This document shows, in pieces, positions 15,359 to 24,942 of a DNA stretch of 64,000 nt. The translations under genes and the position numbers were made by a program. The stretch lies in assembly GCA_003222055.1 (NCBI GenBank), contig QHUT01000070.1:1-64000 (forward strand), in the 5' to 3' direction. The notes below the pieces were generated by a model that saw only the letters and a list, made by a program, of their open reading frames with translations, did no database searches and had not been told where the DNA came from. Each line of letters starts with the position of its first letter. Position 1 is the first letter of the stretch. This DNA is from Gemmatimonadota bacterium. GTDB lineage: Bacteria > Gemmatimonadota > Gemmatimonadetes > Gemmatimonadales > GWC2-71-9.

Positions 15359-16849
15359 ATGCCTGACAATTTCAAGAATTTCATCGGCGGCGCGTGGGTC
15401 CCTCCCGCGACCGGCGCCTACTTCGAGAACCGCAACCCGGCTGACCGGGACGACGTCATCGGCTGTTTCCCGCGCTCCGGTCCCGAGGACGTGGCCCGCG
15501 CGGTCGCGTCGGCGCAGCGCGGGTTCGCGCAATGGTCCAGGACGCCGGCGCCGGCCCGGGGCGAGGTGCTGCACCGCGTGGGTGATCTGCTGGTCGAGCG
15601 CAAGGAGGCCATCGCGCGCGCCATGACGCGCGAGATGGGAAAGGTCGTGGCCGAGACCCGCGGCGACGTGCAGGAGGGGATCGACACCGCACATTACGCC
15701 CACACGGAGGGCCGGCGGCTGTTCGGCCGCACGGTGCCCTCGGAGCTGCGCCACAAGTGGGCGATGAGTTTCCGCCGGCCGATCGGCGTCGCGGGACTCA
15801 TCACGCCGTTCAATTTCCCGCTCGCCATCCCGACGTGGAAGATGTTCCCGGCGCTGTTGTGCGGCAACGCGGTGATCTTCAAGCCGGCCGAAGACGTGCC
15901 CCACACGGCCCACCTGCTGGTGGAGCTCCTGCTCGAGGCCGGCCTGCCACCCGAGGTCGTGCAGCTCGTGCACGGAGAGGGGTCGGTGGTGGGACGGGCG
16001 ATGGTCGAGCACCCGGACGTGCCCGTGATCTCGTTCACCGGGTCGACCGAGACGGGAGCGATCATCGGGGCCACGTGCGGCAAGATGCACAAGCGCCTGT
16101 CGCTCGAAATGGGCGGCAAGAACGCCATGATCGTGATGGACGATGCGGATCTGGACCTGGCGCTCGAGGGCGTGCTGTGGGGCGCGTTCGGTACCACCGG
16201 CCAACGCTGCACCGCGACCAGCCGTCTCGTCGTGCACGAGCGGGTGCACGACCGGTTGGTGCAGATGCTGTGCGATCGCGCGGGCCGGCTGCGGCTCGGC
16301 CCCGGCGTGGACGACAAGACCGACGTCGGGCCCCTCATCAACGAGGACGCCCTGAAGAAGGTCGAGTACTACGTCGGCGTCGCTCGCCAGGAGGGGGCGC
16401 GGGTGCTGATCGGCGGCGAGCGCGCCACGGGGAAGGGACTCGAGCGCGGCTGGTTCTACCAGCCGACCGTGCTGGCGGGCGTCACGCCGGGGATGCGGGT
16501 CGAGCAGCAGGAGATCTTCGGCCCGGTGCTCGCGGTGATCAAGGTGGGCTCGCTCGACGAGGCGATCCGTGTCAACAACGACGTGCCCTACGGGCTCTCC
16601 AGCTCGCTCTACACGCGCGACGTGAACGCCGCGTTTCGCGCGATGGGTGAGCTCGACACGGGCATCACCTACGTCAACGCGCCGACCATCGGCGCCGAGG
16701 CGCACCTACCGTTCGGCGGCGTGAAGCAGACCGGCAACGGGCACCGGGAAGGCGGCTGGGAAGTGTACGATTTCTATTCAGAGACGAAAGTCGTCTACGT
16801 CGACTTCTCCGGGAAGCTGCAGCGCGCGCAAATCGACACCGAAGCGTAG
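15359..16849 (+). CDS. NAD(P)-dependent aldehyde dehydrogenase
   Basis: This is a 496-residue class of aldehyde dehydrogenase oxidising an unidentified aldehyde to its acid in the cytosol. The nucleotide-binding region shows PFNFPLAIPTWK and FTGSTETG, the general base is in LEMGGKNAMIV, and the catalytic cysteine is in GTTGQRCTATSR. The C-terminal motif is EIFGPVLAVI. The tail ETKVVYVDFSGKLQRAQID resembles the semialdehyde dehydrogenases related to aminoadipate semialdehyde oxidation, but the substrate is not certain. It starts at ATG 15359 after a short gap and is followed by 66 bases of spacer, so it may be monocistronic. Confidence 0.92.
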   Translation: MPDNFKNFIGGAWVPPATGAYFENRNPADRDDVIGCFPRSGPEDVARAVASAQRGFAQWSRTPAPARGEVLHRVGDLLVERKEAIARAMTREMGKVVAETRGDVQEGIDTAHYAHTEGRRLFGRTVPSELRHKWAMSFRRPIGVAGLITPFNFPLAIPTWKMFPALLCGNAVIFKPAEDVPHTAHLLVELLLEAGLPPEVVQLVHGEGSVVGRAMVEHPDVPVISFTGSTETGAIIGATCGKMHKRLSLEMGGKNAMIVMDDADLDLALEGVLWGAFGTTGQRCTATSRLVVHERVHDRLVQMLCDRAGRLRLGPGVDDKTDVGPLINEDALKKVEYYVGVARQEGARVLIGGERATGKGLERGWFYQPTVLAGVTPGMRVEQQEIFGPVLAVIKVGSLDEAIRVNNDVPYGLSSSLYTRDVNAAFRAMGELDTGITYVNAPTIGAEAHLPFGGVKQTGNGHREGGWEVYDFYSETKVVYVDFSGKLQRAQIDTEA

Positions 16850-16915
16850 TGTAGCGCGCGGTATTGATCCCGCCTGCAACAAGAGGGTGACGCCGCTCAC
16901 GCCGGACGCGTTAGC

Positions 16916-17170
16916 GTGCGTCCCGTGGATCACGAATCGCTGGTGATCATTCTGTCACTCGGCGGCTCGCCACTCGAGCGGACGGCCCTCGCCGCGTTGT
17001 GCGACGTCGCCGTGTCGTGGGTCCGTGTCGAGCGCGAGGGCGACACGGCGTGCCTGGCGGCCCGAGTAATGCATCGCGACCCGCCGGGCGAGTTCCGCGA
17101 TCGGGTGCGGCGCTGGGGAGCGGCTCGCGGATGGGCGATTACCGTTGCGTCCAGCGGGCGCCATGGGTAA
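16916..17170 (+). CDS. Small hypothetical protein, ACT-like in composition
   Basis: This is an 84-residue ORF from GTG 16916, with GTG 16925 as an alternative. It shows an alternating hydrophobic pattern (ESLVIILSLGG, AVSWVRVEREGD, GWAITV) that could form a small ferredoxin-like or ACT-like domain. I recognise no family. It sits just before lepB and overlaps the lepB promoter at its end. Codon use is ordinary for the genome, which supports coding, but it could be spurious. Confidence 0.4.
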   Translation: MRPVDHESLVIILSLGGSPLERTALAALCDVAVSWVRVEREGDTACLAARVMHRDPPGEFRDRVRRWGAARGWAITVASSGRHG

Positions 17171-17173
17171 AGT
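17145..17173 (+). promoter_or_regulatory. lepB promoter, leaderless type
   Basis: TTGCGT (17145-17150), a 17-nt spacer, then TAAAGT (17168-17173), followed after 7 nt by ATG 17181. Confidence 0.5.
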
Positions 17174-17180
17174 AAAAGCC

Positions 17181-17951
17181 ATGCTTCACTTGGGGGCCCC
17201 ACGGGCAGGTACGGGCGCGCGCAGCGCGCCGGTACCCGTCGCCCCTGCTGAAAGGCGCCAGTCGCGACTGGGTCGCTGGTTCGACAACTGGCTCCGCTCG
17301 GTCGGCATGGCCGTCATTCTCTTCATCATCATCAAGACCTTCCTCGTCGAAGCATTCCAGATCCCCAGTGGCAGCATGGAGCGAACCCTGCTCGCCGGGG
17401 ACTTTTTGTTCGTGAACAAGGCGGTGTACGGCGCGCAGATTCCCGGCACCAAGGCGCGGCTGCCGGGCTTCGAGTCGCCGCGGCGCGGCGACGTCATCGT
17501 GTTCGCCTACCCCAAGAATCCCGAGCTCAACTACGTCAAGCGCGTGATCGGCGCCCCGGGCGACACCGTGGAGATGCGCGGCGGGGAGGTTCGCGTGAAC
17601 GGCGACCCCCTCGCCGAGCGCTACGTACAGCGCGTGGACCCGGGTCACGACGTGTACGATCCGGAGTTCAACTGGCAGCGGGACTATCTGCTCGGTGGTA
17701 GCAGCGTGGCCCGCAGTTATCACCCGACCCGCGACACGTGGGGTCCGCTGGTCGTTCCAGGCGGGAGGTATTTCGTCCTGGGGGACAACCGCGACAACTC
17801 GGCGGATTCCCGCTACTGGGGCTTCGTCGACGCCGCGGCGATCAAGGGACGGCCGCTTGTCGTGTATTTCAGCTACGACCGGGAAGCGCACGACGCGCTC
17901 CCCTGGTTGACCGATATTCGCTGGCACCGGCTCGGCTCGATCATTCGCTAG
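17181..17951 (+). CDS. lepB: Signal peptidase I
   Basis: LepB is the inner-membrane Ser/Lys protease that removes Sec and Tat signal peptides. The 256-residue product has one N-terminal membrane helix (GMAVILFIIIKTFLVEAF), the catalytic-serine motif IPSGSMERTL, the general-base lysine in NYVKRVIGAPGD, and the GDNRDNSADSRYWGFV box. Candidate starts are ATG 17163 and 17181. I prefer 17181 because a promoter with correct spacing ends 7 nt upstream of it. Between the Lys and GDNRD boxes lies a roughly 50-residue family-typical insertion. rpoD follows 95 bases downstream. Confidence 0.93.
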   Translation: MLHLGAPRAGTGARSAPVPVAPAERRQSRLGRWFDNWLRSVGMAVILFIIIKTFLVEAFQIPSGSMERTLLAGDFLFVNKAVYGAQIPGTKARLPGFESPRRGDVIVFAYPKNPELNYVKRVIGAPGDTVEMRGGEVRVNGDPLAERYVQRVDPGHDVYDPEFNWQRDYLLGGSSVARSYHPTRDTWGPLVVPGGRYFVLGDNRDNSADSRYWGFVDAAAIKGRPLVVYFSYDREAHDALPWLTDIRWHRLGSIIR

Positions 17952-18046
17952 AGCCGCGTCCGGGGAGCCCCGGTCCTGGGGCCGTGCGGTCCATCGGCCG
18001 GGGGGGTATCGTGCAGCGTGCTTTGCGCCTGGAGGGTGACTAGGCC

Positions 18047-18904
18047 ATGCAACTCAACACGGCGAAGCGAGCCTCGTTCGACGAGGGATCGCTCGATCAG
18101 TACCTCCGCGAGATCAGCCAGTATCCCCTGATCACCCGCGAGGAAGAGGTCACGCTGGCCCAGCGCATCAAACGCGGAGACGAGGAGGCGTTGGACAAGC
18201 TCGTCCGCTCCAACCTCCGGTTCGTCGTCTCCGTCGCCAAGAAATACCAGAACCAGGGCGTCTCCCTCTCGGACCTCATCAACGAAGGCAACCTGGGGCT
18301 GATCCGGGCGGCCCACAAGTTCGACGAGACCAAGGGGATCAAGTTCATTTCCTACGCCGTGTGGTGGATCCGCCAGGCGATCCTCCAGGCACTCGCCGAG
18401 CAGTCGCGTATCGTGCGGGTGCCGCTGAACCGCGCGGGCACGCTGCATCGCATCGGCAAGCGGTCGGCCTCGCTGCTCCAGGAGCTCGGTCGCGAGCCGA
18501 CGGTGGAGGAGATCGCCGAAGGCATGGATATCTCCGAAGAAGAGGTCGCCAAGACGCTGTCGATCTCGCAGGCTCATCTCTCTCTCGACGCGCCCCTCAC
18601 CCCGGGTGAGGACAACAAGCTGCTCGACTACCTCCCCGACACCACGAACCCCGGACCCGACGACCAGATCTTCGAGCACGCCCTCACCGAGTCGATCGAG
18701 GAAGTGCTGGCGACGCTCAAGGAGCGCGAAGCCAAGATTCTCAGGCTGTATTTCGGCCTCGAGGGGCAGGAGCCCATGACGCTCGAGGAGATCGGCTCGC
18801 TGCTCGGCATCACGCGGGAGCGGGTGCGACAGATCAAAGAAAAAGCACTGGCGCGCCTCCGCCACGTTTCCAGAGCGAGGGCGCTGGAGAGCTTCCTCTT
18901 CTAA
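18047..18904 (+). CDS. rpoD: RNA polymerase primary-type sigma70 factor
   Basis: This is a 285-residue sigma factor with regions 1.2 to 4.2 and no region 1.1, like the short primary sigmas of Bacteroidota and relatives. Region 1.2 is LDQYLREISQYPLITREEE, region 2 contains DLINEGNLGLIRAAHKFD and FISYAVWWIRQAI, and region 4.2 ends with TLEEIGSLLGITRERVRQIKEKAL. The start ATG 18047 follows a GGAGGG sequence. It is probably the housekeeping sigma, though a group-2 sigma cannot be excluded. A heptad-repeat palindrome follows immediately and could terminate its transcript. Confidence 0.92.
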   Translation: MQLNTAKRASFDEGSLDQYLREISQYPLITREEEVTLAQRIKRGDEEALDKLVRSNLRFVVSVAKKYQNQGVSLSDLINEGNLGLIRAAHKFDETKGIKFISYAVWWIRQAILQALAEQSRIVRVPLNRAGTLHRIGKRSASLLQELGREPTVEEIAEGMDISEEEVAKTLSISQAHLSLDAPLTPGEDNKLLDYLPDTTNPGPDDQIFEHALTESIEEVLATLKEREAKILRLYFGLEGQEPMTLEEIGSLLGITRERVRQIKEKALARLRHVSRARALESFLF

Positions 18905-18909
18905 GCGCG

Positions 18910-18974
18910 GGGAAGAGGGACGTGGGAAGGGGGAAGGGTGGTGGACCCTTCCCGCTTCCCTCTTCCCGCGTCCC
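18910..18974. repeat. Heptad palindrome between rpoD and yajQ
   Basis: The left arm is GGGAAGA, GGGACGT, GGGAAGG, GGGAAGG; the loop GTGGTGG; the right arm ACCCTTC, CCGCTTC, CCTCTTC, CCGCGTC. All units, the loop included, fall on one continuous 7-nt lattice. Confidence 0.85.
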
Positions 18975-18991
18975 GCCGTTTATTTCCCGCC

Positions 18992-19495
18992 ATGGCTGGC
19001 CTTTCATCTTTCGATATCTCCACTGGAGCGGACCTTCAGGAAGTCGACAACGCCGTCAACCAGGCCACCAAAGAGGTCGCCCAGCGCTACGACTTCAAGG
19101 GCTCGAAGGCGTCCATCGCGTTCGATCGCCCCAAGGCGACACTCACGCTCGTCGCGGATGACGACTTCAAAATGAACGCGCTGCTCGACGTGCTGCAGAC
19201 CAAGCTCGTCAAGCGCGGCGTCCCCGTGAAGAACCTCGAGCTCGGGGCCGTCACGCCGGCGGCCAACGACACCGTGCGGCGCGAGATCAAGCTCACCCAG
19301 GGAATCCCCCAGGAAAAGGCGAAGGCGATCGTCAAGGCGATCAAGGACAGAAAGTTCAAAAAGGCCCAGGCCTCGATCCAGGGCGAGGAAATCCGCGTGC
19401 AGGCGCCGTCCAAGGACGAGCTGCAGGAGGTGATCGCGTTTCTGCGCTCCCAGGATTGGGGCATCGAGCTCAAGTTCGGGAACTATCGCGGATGA
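18992..19495 (+). CDS. yajQ: YajQ-family nucleotide-binding protein
   Basis: This 167-residue protein of the UPF0234/YajQ family has two ferredoxin-like domains. Members bind nucleotides, and in Xanthomonas c-di-GMP. Diagnostic segments are SSFDISTGADLQEVDNAVNQ, RYDFKGSKASI, KLTQGIPQEKAKAIVKAIKD and the terminal GIELKFGNYR. The start is ATG 18992; the track start lies in the upstream heptad element. Its TGA overlaps the rimO ATG, so the two are coupled. Confidence 0.95.
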   Translation: MAGLSSFDISTGADLQEVDNAVNQATKEVAQRYDFKGSKASIAFDRPKATLTLVADDDFKMNALLDVLQTKLVKRGVPVKNLELGAVTPAANDTVRREIKLTQGIPQEKAKAIVKAIKDRKFKKAQASIQGEEIRVQAPSKDELQEVIAFLRSQDWGIELKFGNYRG

Positions 19496-20811
19496 AGCTC
19501 GGCGTCATCTCGCTCGGCTGCGACAAGGCGACCGTCGACTCCGAGCGCCTGGTCGGCGATCTCGTGGGACACGGCGCGGTCGTGACCTCGGACCTCCCGC
19601 ACGCCGACGTGATTCTCGTCAACACCTGCGGGTTCATCGACGCCGCCAAGCAGGAATCGATCGACGCGATGCTTTCTGCTGCAAGCCTCAAGGCGCAAGG
19701 CGACGTGAAGGCCGTCGTCGCGGTGGGATGCCTGGTCCAGCGGTACAAGGAAGAGCTCCAGCGAGAGATCCCGGAGGTCGATCTGTTTCTCGGATTCTCC
19801 GATCTCCACCACCTGGTGCCGGCGCTCGCCCAGCGCGGGCTGATCGCCGACCCGCTCGCGACCCATCCGGGCGTCCGCCAGTTTCTTGGTGACTCGACCC
19901 ACGTCCGCTACCTCAAGATTTCCGAAGGCTGCGATCACACCTGTGCGTTCTGCGCCATCCCGCTGATGCGCGGGAAGCACCGCTCCGAGCCCCTCGAGCG
20001 CCTGGTGCGCGAGGCGCAGCTGCTCGAAGCGCAGGGGGCGAAGGAGATCAACCTCGTCGCCCAGGACCTGGGTCATTACGGCCGGGACCTCGGTGCGAGC
20101 GGGCCCAAGCTGCCCGACCTGCTCGAAGCGCTCCTCGCCGGAACAGCGGTGCCCTGGTACCGGCTGCTCTATGTTTACTCGGCGGGCCTCACCGGACGCC
20201 TGGTCGAGCTGGTGGCGCGCGAGCCTCGCATCGTCCCGTACCTGGACATGCCGATTCAGCACGCCTCCGACCGCATGCTCGAGCGGATGCGCCGCCCCGA
20301 GCGCCGGCAGACGCTGCGCGACAAGGTCGGCTGGCTGCGCGACACGATCCCCGACCTCGCTCTCCGGACTACCTGCCTGGTGGGCTTCCCGGGCGAGACG
20401 GACCAGGACTTCCGGCTGCTGGTCGAGTTCCTCGAGGAGACCCAGTTCGACCGGTTGGGCGCCTTCGCCTACTCGCCGCAGGAAGGGACGCGCGCCACCG
20501 TGTACCCGGACGACGTGCCCGACGGCGTGAAGCGCGAGCGGCTGGAAGAGCTGCTCGAGGTGCAGCGCGCTGTTTCGGCGGAGCGACTCGGACGGTTCGT
20601 CGGGCGCGATGTTTCGGTGCTGGTGGACCGCGTGGCCAACCCCGACGACGAGGAAGGGTCGACGCACGTGGGGCGGGTGCCGTGGCAGGCGGACGACGTG
20701 GACGGTGTGACCTACCTGGCGCAAGGCGGCTGGGCCCGCCCGGGGAGCTTCCTGCCCGCGCGGCTCGTGGCGAGCGAGGACTACGACTTCAAGGCGGTCG
20801 CCCTGACGTGA
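19492..20811 (+). CDS. rimO: Ribosomal protein S12 methylthiotransferase (RimO)
   Basis: RimO is a radical-SAM enzyme with two [4Fe-4S] clusters that methylthiolates the conserved Asp of ribosomal protein S12. The 439 residues show the UPF0004 domain with its cysteines ([35 protein letters not shown]), the radical-SAM [11 protein letters not shown] motif, the catalytic-domain [11 protein letters not shown] and a C-terminal TRAM domain. ATG 19492 overlaps the yajQ TGA, and the stop overlaps the hemL GTG. Confidence 0.95.
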   Translation: MKLGVISLGCDKATVDSERLVGDLVGHGAVVTSDLPHADVILVNTCGFIDAAKQESIDAMLSAASLKAQGDVKAVVAVGCLVQRYKEELQREIPEVDLFLGFSDLHHLVPALAQRGLIADPLATHPGVRQFLGDSTHVRYLKISEGCDHTCAFCAIPLMRGKHRSEPLERLVREAQLLEAQGAKEINLVAQDLGHYGRDLGASGPKLPDLLEALLAGTAVPWYRLLYVYSAGLTGRLVELVAREPRIVPYLDMPIQHASDRMLERMRRPERRQTLRDKVGWLRDTIPDLALRTTCLVGFPGETDQDFRLLVEFLEETQFDRLGAFAYSPQEGTRATVYPDDVPDGVKRERLEELLEVQRAVSAERLGRFVGRDVSVLVDRVANPDDEEGSTHVGRVPWQADDVDGVTYLAQGGWARPGSFLPARLVASEDYDFKAVALT

Positions 20812-22094
20812 GCCGCTCGGAGGAGCTCTTCGCCCGGGCGAAAGCGGTGCTCCCCGGGGGAGTGAATTCGCCGGTGCGGGCGTTCCGGGCGGTCGGCGGG
20901 ACGCCCTTTTTCGTGGCCCGCGCCGAGGGCGCACGCCTCACCGACGTGGACGGCAAGTCCTACCTCGACTACGTCGGCTCCTGGGGCCCGCTGATCCTCG
21001 GGCATGCGCATCCCACGGTACTCGAGGCGATCCAGGCCGCCGCGGCGAAGGGGTGGACCTACGGGGCACCCTGCGAGGCGGAGGTCCAGCTTGCGGAGCT
21101 GGTACGCCGGCGCATGCCGTCCGTGGAGCTGGTGCGGTTCGTGAATTCCGGGACCGAGGCTACGATGGCGGCGGTGCGGCTCGCCCGCGCCGCGACCAAA
21201 CGCAGCCTCATCCTCAAGTTCGAAGGGTGCTACCACGGGCACGCCGACAGCTTCCTGGTGAAGGCAGGGAGCGGCGTAGCGACGCTGGGGCTCCCCGACA
21301 GCCCGGGCGTCCCGCCCGGCCTGGCCGAGCTGACGGCCACGGTGCCCTTCAACGATGCCGCGGCGGTCGAGGACCTGTTCCGGCGGCGCGGGCCGGAGCT
21401 CGCGGCGGTCATCGTCGAGCCCTACATGGGCAACGCCGGCTTCATCGCCCCCGAGGCGAACTTCCACGCGACCCTGCGCGGCCTGTGCGACCGGCACGGC
21501 GCGCTGCTCATCTTCGACGAGGTGATGACGGGATTCCGGGTGGCGGCGGGTGGGGCGCAGGAGCGGCTGGGCATCCGCCCGGATCTCACGACACTGGGCA
21601 AGATCATCGGCGGCGGCATGCCGGTGGGCGCGTTCGGCGGGCGGGCCGACCTGATGCGGCTGATCGCGCCGGACGGCCCCGTGTACCAGGCGGGGACCCT
21701 GTCGGGGAATCCGGTGGCGATGGCGGCGGGGCTCGTCACGCTGCGCGAGACCGAGCGCCCGGGTTTCTACGAGACGCTCGAGCGGCGAACCGCACGACTG
21801 GTCGCGGGTATAGGGGACGCCGCGCGCCGGCGGGGGGTCCCCATCGCGAGTGGACACGCGGGCTCGATGTGGGGGCTGTACTTCGCCCCCGGACCCGTGC
21901 GTAACTTCGCGCAAGCGAAGGCCGCGGATACGGGGTTGTTCGCGCGCTGGCACCGGGCCGCGCTGGCGCGCGGCGTGTTCCTCGCCCCCTCGGCGTTCGA
22001 GGCCGGCTTCGTCTCCGGTGCACACACCGATGCCGATATCGACTTCACCATCGCACAACTGGACGCGGCGCTGGGCGAGGCGCGGGCTCCCTAG
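20808..22094 (+). CDS. hemL: Glutamate-1-semialdehyde 2,1-aminomutase
   Basis: HemL is the PLP enzyme converting glutamate-1-semialdehyde to 5-aminolevulinate in C5-pathway tetrapyrrole synthesis. The 428-residue protein shows [53 protein letters not shown], the PLP aspartate in [10 protein letters not shown] and the Schiff-base lysine in [18 protein letters not shown]. The start GTG 20808 sits in a GTGA overlap with rimO. The 3' end overlaps the predicted start of the SpoIID-like gene by 65 bases. Confidence 0.95.
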   Translation: MSRSEELFARAKAVLPGGVNSPVRAFRAVGGTPFFVARAEGARLTDVDGKSYLDYVGSWGPLILGHAHPTVLEAIQAAAAKGWTYGAPCEAEVQLAELVRRRMPSVELVRFVNSGTEATMAAVRLARAATKRSLILKFEGCYHGHADSFLVKAGSGVATLGLPDSPGVPPGLAELTATVPFNDAAAVEDLFRRRGPELAAVIVEPYMGNAGFIAPEANFHATLRGLCDRHGALLIFDEVMTGFRVAAGGAQERLGIRPDLTTLGKIIGGGMPVGAFGGRADLMRLIAPDGPVYQAGTLSGNPVAMAAGLVTLRETERPGFYETLERRTARLVAGIGDAARRRGVPIASGHAGSMWGLYFAPGPVRNFAQAKAADTGLFARWHRAALARGVFLAPSAFEAGFVSGAHTDADIDFTIAQLDAALGEARAP

Positions 22095-23304
22095 CCTGCT
22101 CGTCGCGGTCGGGACCGCCTGTGCCCGGCCGCAGCCGGTCACCCCCGGGACCGAGCCGGAATTGCGCATCGGGCTCGCGGCCGGCGCGCCCAGCGTCGCG
22201 CTGGGCGGGGACGGCGAGCTGTTCCTCAGCGACGACTCCAACGGCGAGCCGCTCGGGTCGATCCCGGTGGGCACGACGTGGACGGTCGCGGTCGACACGC
22301 CCGGCGTGCGACTCGTGAAACCCGACGGCTCCAAGGTCGACCGCCGGCTCGGCATCTCCGCGGTCAACGTCACCGAGGGGCGGTTCGCCATGGCGAACGG
22401 CCGTCGCTACCGCGGGCGCGTGAACGTGGTGCGCGACCCGGCGGGCCTCACGCTGATGAACCGCGTGCCGGTCGAGGGCTTCCTCGCGGGTGTGATCGGC
22501 GGGGAGATGGGCCCCCGCCGGTCCGACGAGCGTCAGGCCATGCTTGCCCAGGCGGTGGTGTCGCGGACCTTCGCGCTCAAGAACCGGGGACGCTGGGAGG
22601 GACAGGGGTTCGACGCCTGGGCCGACGTGCGCGATCAGGTCTACACGGGCGTCGCTGGAGAGACCGGCGAGGTGTGGGACGCCCTGCGCGCGACCCGCGG
22701 GGAGGTCATCTGGTATGGCGGCGCGTTGATCGAGGCCTATTTCCATTCCACGTGCGGGTCCCGTACCGCCGGCGTCGAGGAAGCGTTCCGAACGGCGCGC
22801 GGCCGGCCGTACCTGCGGTCGGTTTCGGACGAGTCCGGCGGCGGCCACGCCTATTGCGACATCTCGCCGCGCTTTCGCTGGCGCGAGGAATGGGATGCCG
22901 CTACCCTACGCGCTATATTGTCGCGAACACTGCCGGCGGTGATGAACGCGGGTGGAGGCGGGCTCCAGCGCATCACCGACGTCGCGGTGACGGGCACCAC
23001 CGCGTCGGGGCGCGTGGCCGAGCTGCGGATCGCGTTCGAGCACGGCGACGTGCAGGTGCCGGGGTCCGATGTGCGGGCCGTGCTGCGGCCCCGGCCCGAT
23101 CAGCTGCTGGGGAGCGCGGCCTTCCAGCTCTTCGTCACGAAAGACGGTGGTCAGGTCACGCGCGTCATCGCGGCCGGCGCGGGGTGGGGCCATGGCGTGG
23201 GATTGTGCCAGTGGGGCGCGGTGGGCCGCGCCCGGGCGGGCCAGGACTACCGCACGATTCTCACCACTTACTTCCCGGGGACCAATGTCGAGCGCCTCTA
23301 TTAA
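22030..23304 (+). CDS. SpoIID/LytB-domain lipoprotein
   Basis: SpoIID-domain proteins are lytic transglycosylases or peptidoglycan-interacting amidase enhancers acting in the periplasm. The domain is complete, from [15 protein letters not shown] (family LxxYlxgVvpxEmp region) through [12 protein letters not shown] and [17 protein letters not shown] to [15 protein letters not shown]. The N-terminus is uncertain. ATG 22030 gives a long signal with RRWARRG followed by [12 protein letters not shown], a probable lipobox, but overlaps hemL by 65 bases. A CTG near 22096 could also be used. The 484-aa track ORF begins deep inside hemL and is a run-through. Confidence 0.85.
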   Translation: MPISTSPSHNWTRRWARRGLPSLLVAVGTACARPQPVTPGTEPELRIGLAAGAPSVALGGDGELFLSDDSNGEPLGSIPVGTTWTVAVDTPGVRLVKPDGSKVDRRLGISAVNVTEGRFAMANGRRYRGRVNVVRDPAGLTLMNRVPVEGFLAGVIGGEMGPRRSDERQAMLAQAVVSRTFALKNRGRWEGQGFDAWADVRDQVYTGVAGETGEVWDALRATRGEVIWYGGALIEAYFHSTCGSRTAGVEEAFRTARGRPYLRSVSDESGGGHAYCDISPRFRWREEWDAATLRAILSRTLPAVMNAGGGGLQRITDVAVTGTTASGRVAELRIAFEHGDVQVPGSDVRAVLRPRPDQLLGSAAFQLFVTKDGGQVTRVIAAGAGWGHGVGLCQWGAVGRARAGQDYRTILTTYFPGTNVERLY

Positions 23305-23938
23305 GGCGGTCGGTCTGCTCGCGATCCTTGTGTGCGTCCGTCCGCCCGCGTGCCTGTCCGCCCAAGGCCTGCTCTCGCAGTTCTCCTACGACAACCTCAA
23401 GCCAAGCGCGCTGCAGCTCGACGTCGGGCCGCTCGGAGGCAACAACATCCGGGGCGCGTTCACCGGCGGCATGCGGCTCGATTACGGCCGCATCGCTCCG
23501 CGTGTGCGCGTGCTGCTCGGCGTGTCCTACTTCAAGGCCGACTTCGGGTCGGCCGCCCGCGCGCGCTTCGAGCAGCGGCTCAAGAGCGTCGTGGTCGATC
23601 CCTCGCGCGACGATACCATCAGGCTGGGCAGCATCACCTGGAGCGACGTGACCGGCGACGTGGACCTGCAGTACGTGCTCCCGCAGGGACACGCCGTCAC
23701 GGCCTACATGGGGATCGGCCTCGGCGCCCATTTCCGCCACGGCAGCGGCGCCGCGATCAACGGCACGTTCGTGCAAGACGCCCTCAACGAGATCACCGCC
23801 GGGCTGAATGGGACCATCGGCGCCGAATTCGGGGCGAAGCGGTGGCGCTTCACGCTCGACGCGCGCGGCGTGCTCTCGAGCGGGCTGTCGACGGCATCGC
23901 TGCGGTCGGGCGTGATGTACCGCTGGGCCGTGAAGTGA
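23285..23938 (+). CDS. Putative outer-membrane beta-barrel protein
   Basis: This is a 217-residue protein starting at ATG 23285, overlapping the upstream stop by 20 bases. A signal peptide ([22 protein letters not shown]) precedes a small barrel with alternating strands such as VTAYMGIGLGAHFRHG and RWRFTLDARGVLSSGL. It ends in RSGVMYRWAVK, so the terminal aromatic is not last, which is slightly atypical. No enzyme motif is seen. It is coupled on both sides (GTGA with the next gene). Function unknown. Confidence 0.75.
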   Translation: MSSASIKAVGLLAILVCVRPPACLSAQGLLSQFSYDNLKPSALQLDVGPLGGNNIRGAFTGGMRLDYGRIAPRVRVLLGVSYFKADFGSAARARFEQRLKSVVVDPSRDDTIRLGSITWSDVTGDVDLQYVLPQGHAVTAYMGIGLGAHFRHGSGAAINGTFVQDALNEITAGLNGTIGAEFGAKRWRFTLDARGVLSSGLSTASLRSGVMYRWAVK

Positions 23939-24942
23939 GCGACCCGATCCGCATCGCCGTCGTCGGGGCCGGAGCGATCGCGCAGGTCGCCCATCTGCCG
24001 GCCCTGCGGCGGCTGCCCGGTGTGGAGGTGGCGGCGATCTGCGACAACGATCTGAGCAAGGCGCAGGCCCTGGCCGGCCGCTTTGAAGTCAAGGAGACGT
24101 TCGACGACATCGAGGAGGTCCTGAAGTACGCGCGCGCGGACGCGGTGGCGATCTGCACGCCCAACCACCTGCACGAGATCCACGTCGTCTCGGCGCTCGC
24201 CGCGGGCGTACACGTGCTGTGTGAGCGCCCGCTCGCCCTCACCGTCGCCGGGGTGGAGCGGGTGCTCCAGGCGAGCGAGAAATACGGCAAGCGGGTCATG
24301 GTAGGCATGAACCATCGCTTCCGGTCGGACGTGCAGGCGGTGCGCGGGTTCCTGGCCGGGGGCGACATCGGCGTGCTGCAGGCGATCCGGGGCGGCTGGT
24401 ACACGTTTCAGCCGAGCCGCCAGGTGATCGGCTGGCGGCTGCGGCGCCAGGAGGCGGGGGGCGGCGCCTTTCTCGACCTCGGGCTCCAGCTGCTCGACCT
24501 GGGCCTGTGGCTCGCGGGCTGGCCCGCCGCGAAGCGCGTCGCGGCACACACCATCGGGCAGTCGAAAGACGGCGTGGAAGACATGGCGACGGCGCTCGTG
24601 GTGTGCGAGAACGGCGTGTCGCTGTCGATCGACGTGAGCTGGCGCCACATGGGGGAGGCCGAGCGCTTCTGGTTCGACCTGGTGGGGACGAAAGGCTCGG
24701 CGAGCGTGCAGCCGCTGCGAATTTTCAAGGAGATCCACGGCAGCGTGAGCGACGTGACCCCGACCGGCGCGAGCGGGCGGGAGACGGCGTTCGCGCAGTC
24801 CTACCGAGCCGAATGGACGTATTTCCTGGCGGTCATCAAGGGCGACGTGAACGCGCCGCCGCCGCGTGACCAGCTGGCCCTGCACCGTGTGCTCGAGGCC
24901 GTCTATCGGTCGGCCGACGAAGGCCACGACGTGCGGCTGTGA
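23935..24942 (+). CDS. Gfo/Idh/MocA-family oxidoreductase
   Basis: This 335-residue NAD(P)-dependent dehydrogenase of unknown sugar-like substrate has an N-terminal Rossmann fold (IRIAVVGAGAIAQVAHLPAL) and the CTPNHLHEIHV segment. The usual EKPLA motif appears as CERPLALT, with Arg replacing the catalytic Lys. That exchange may alter or abolish classical hydride-transfer chemistry. The C-terminal alpha/beta domain has GGGAFLDLGLQLLDL where many members have GGG-D-GxH, so the His is also missing. It is coupled to the barrel and lnt genes. Confidence 0.88.
   Translation: MSDPIRIAVVGAGAIAQVAHLPALRRLPGVEVAAICDNDLSKAQALAGRFEVKETFDDIEEVLKYARADAVAICTPNHLHEIHVVSALAAGVHVLCERPLALTVAGVERVLQASEKYGKRVMVGMNHRFRSDVQAVRGFLAGGDIGVLQAIRGGWYTFQPSRQVIGWRLRRQEAGGGAFLDLGLQLLDLGLWLAGWPAAKRVAAHTIGQSKDGVEDMATALVVCENGVSLSIDVSWRHMGEAERFWFDLVGTKGSASVQPLRIFKEIHGSVSDVTPTGASGRETAFAQSYRAEWTYFLAVIKGDVNAPPPRDQLALHRVLEAVYRSADEGHDVRL

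Noticed and set aside
18979-18991. TTTATT as a leaderless promoter for yajQ
   Set aside because: No -35 hexamer exists because the region is the heptad palindrome, and the box is weaker than those at larE and lepB.
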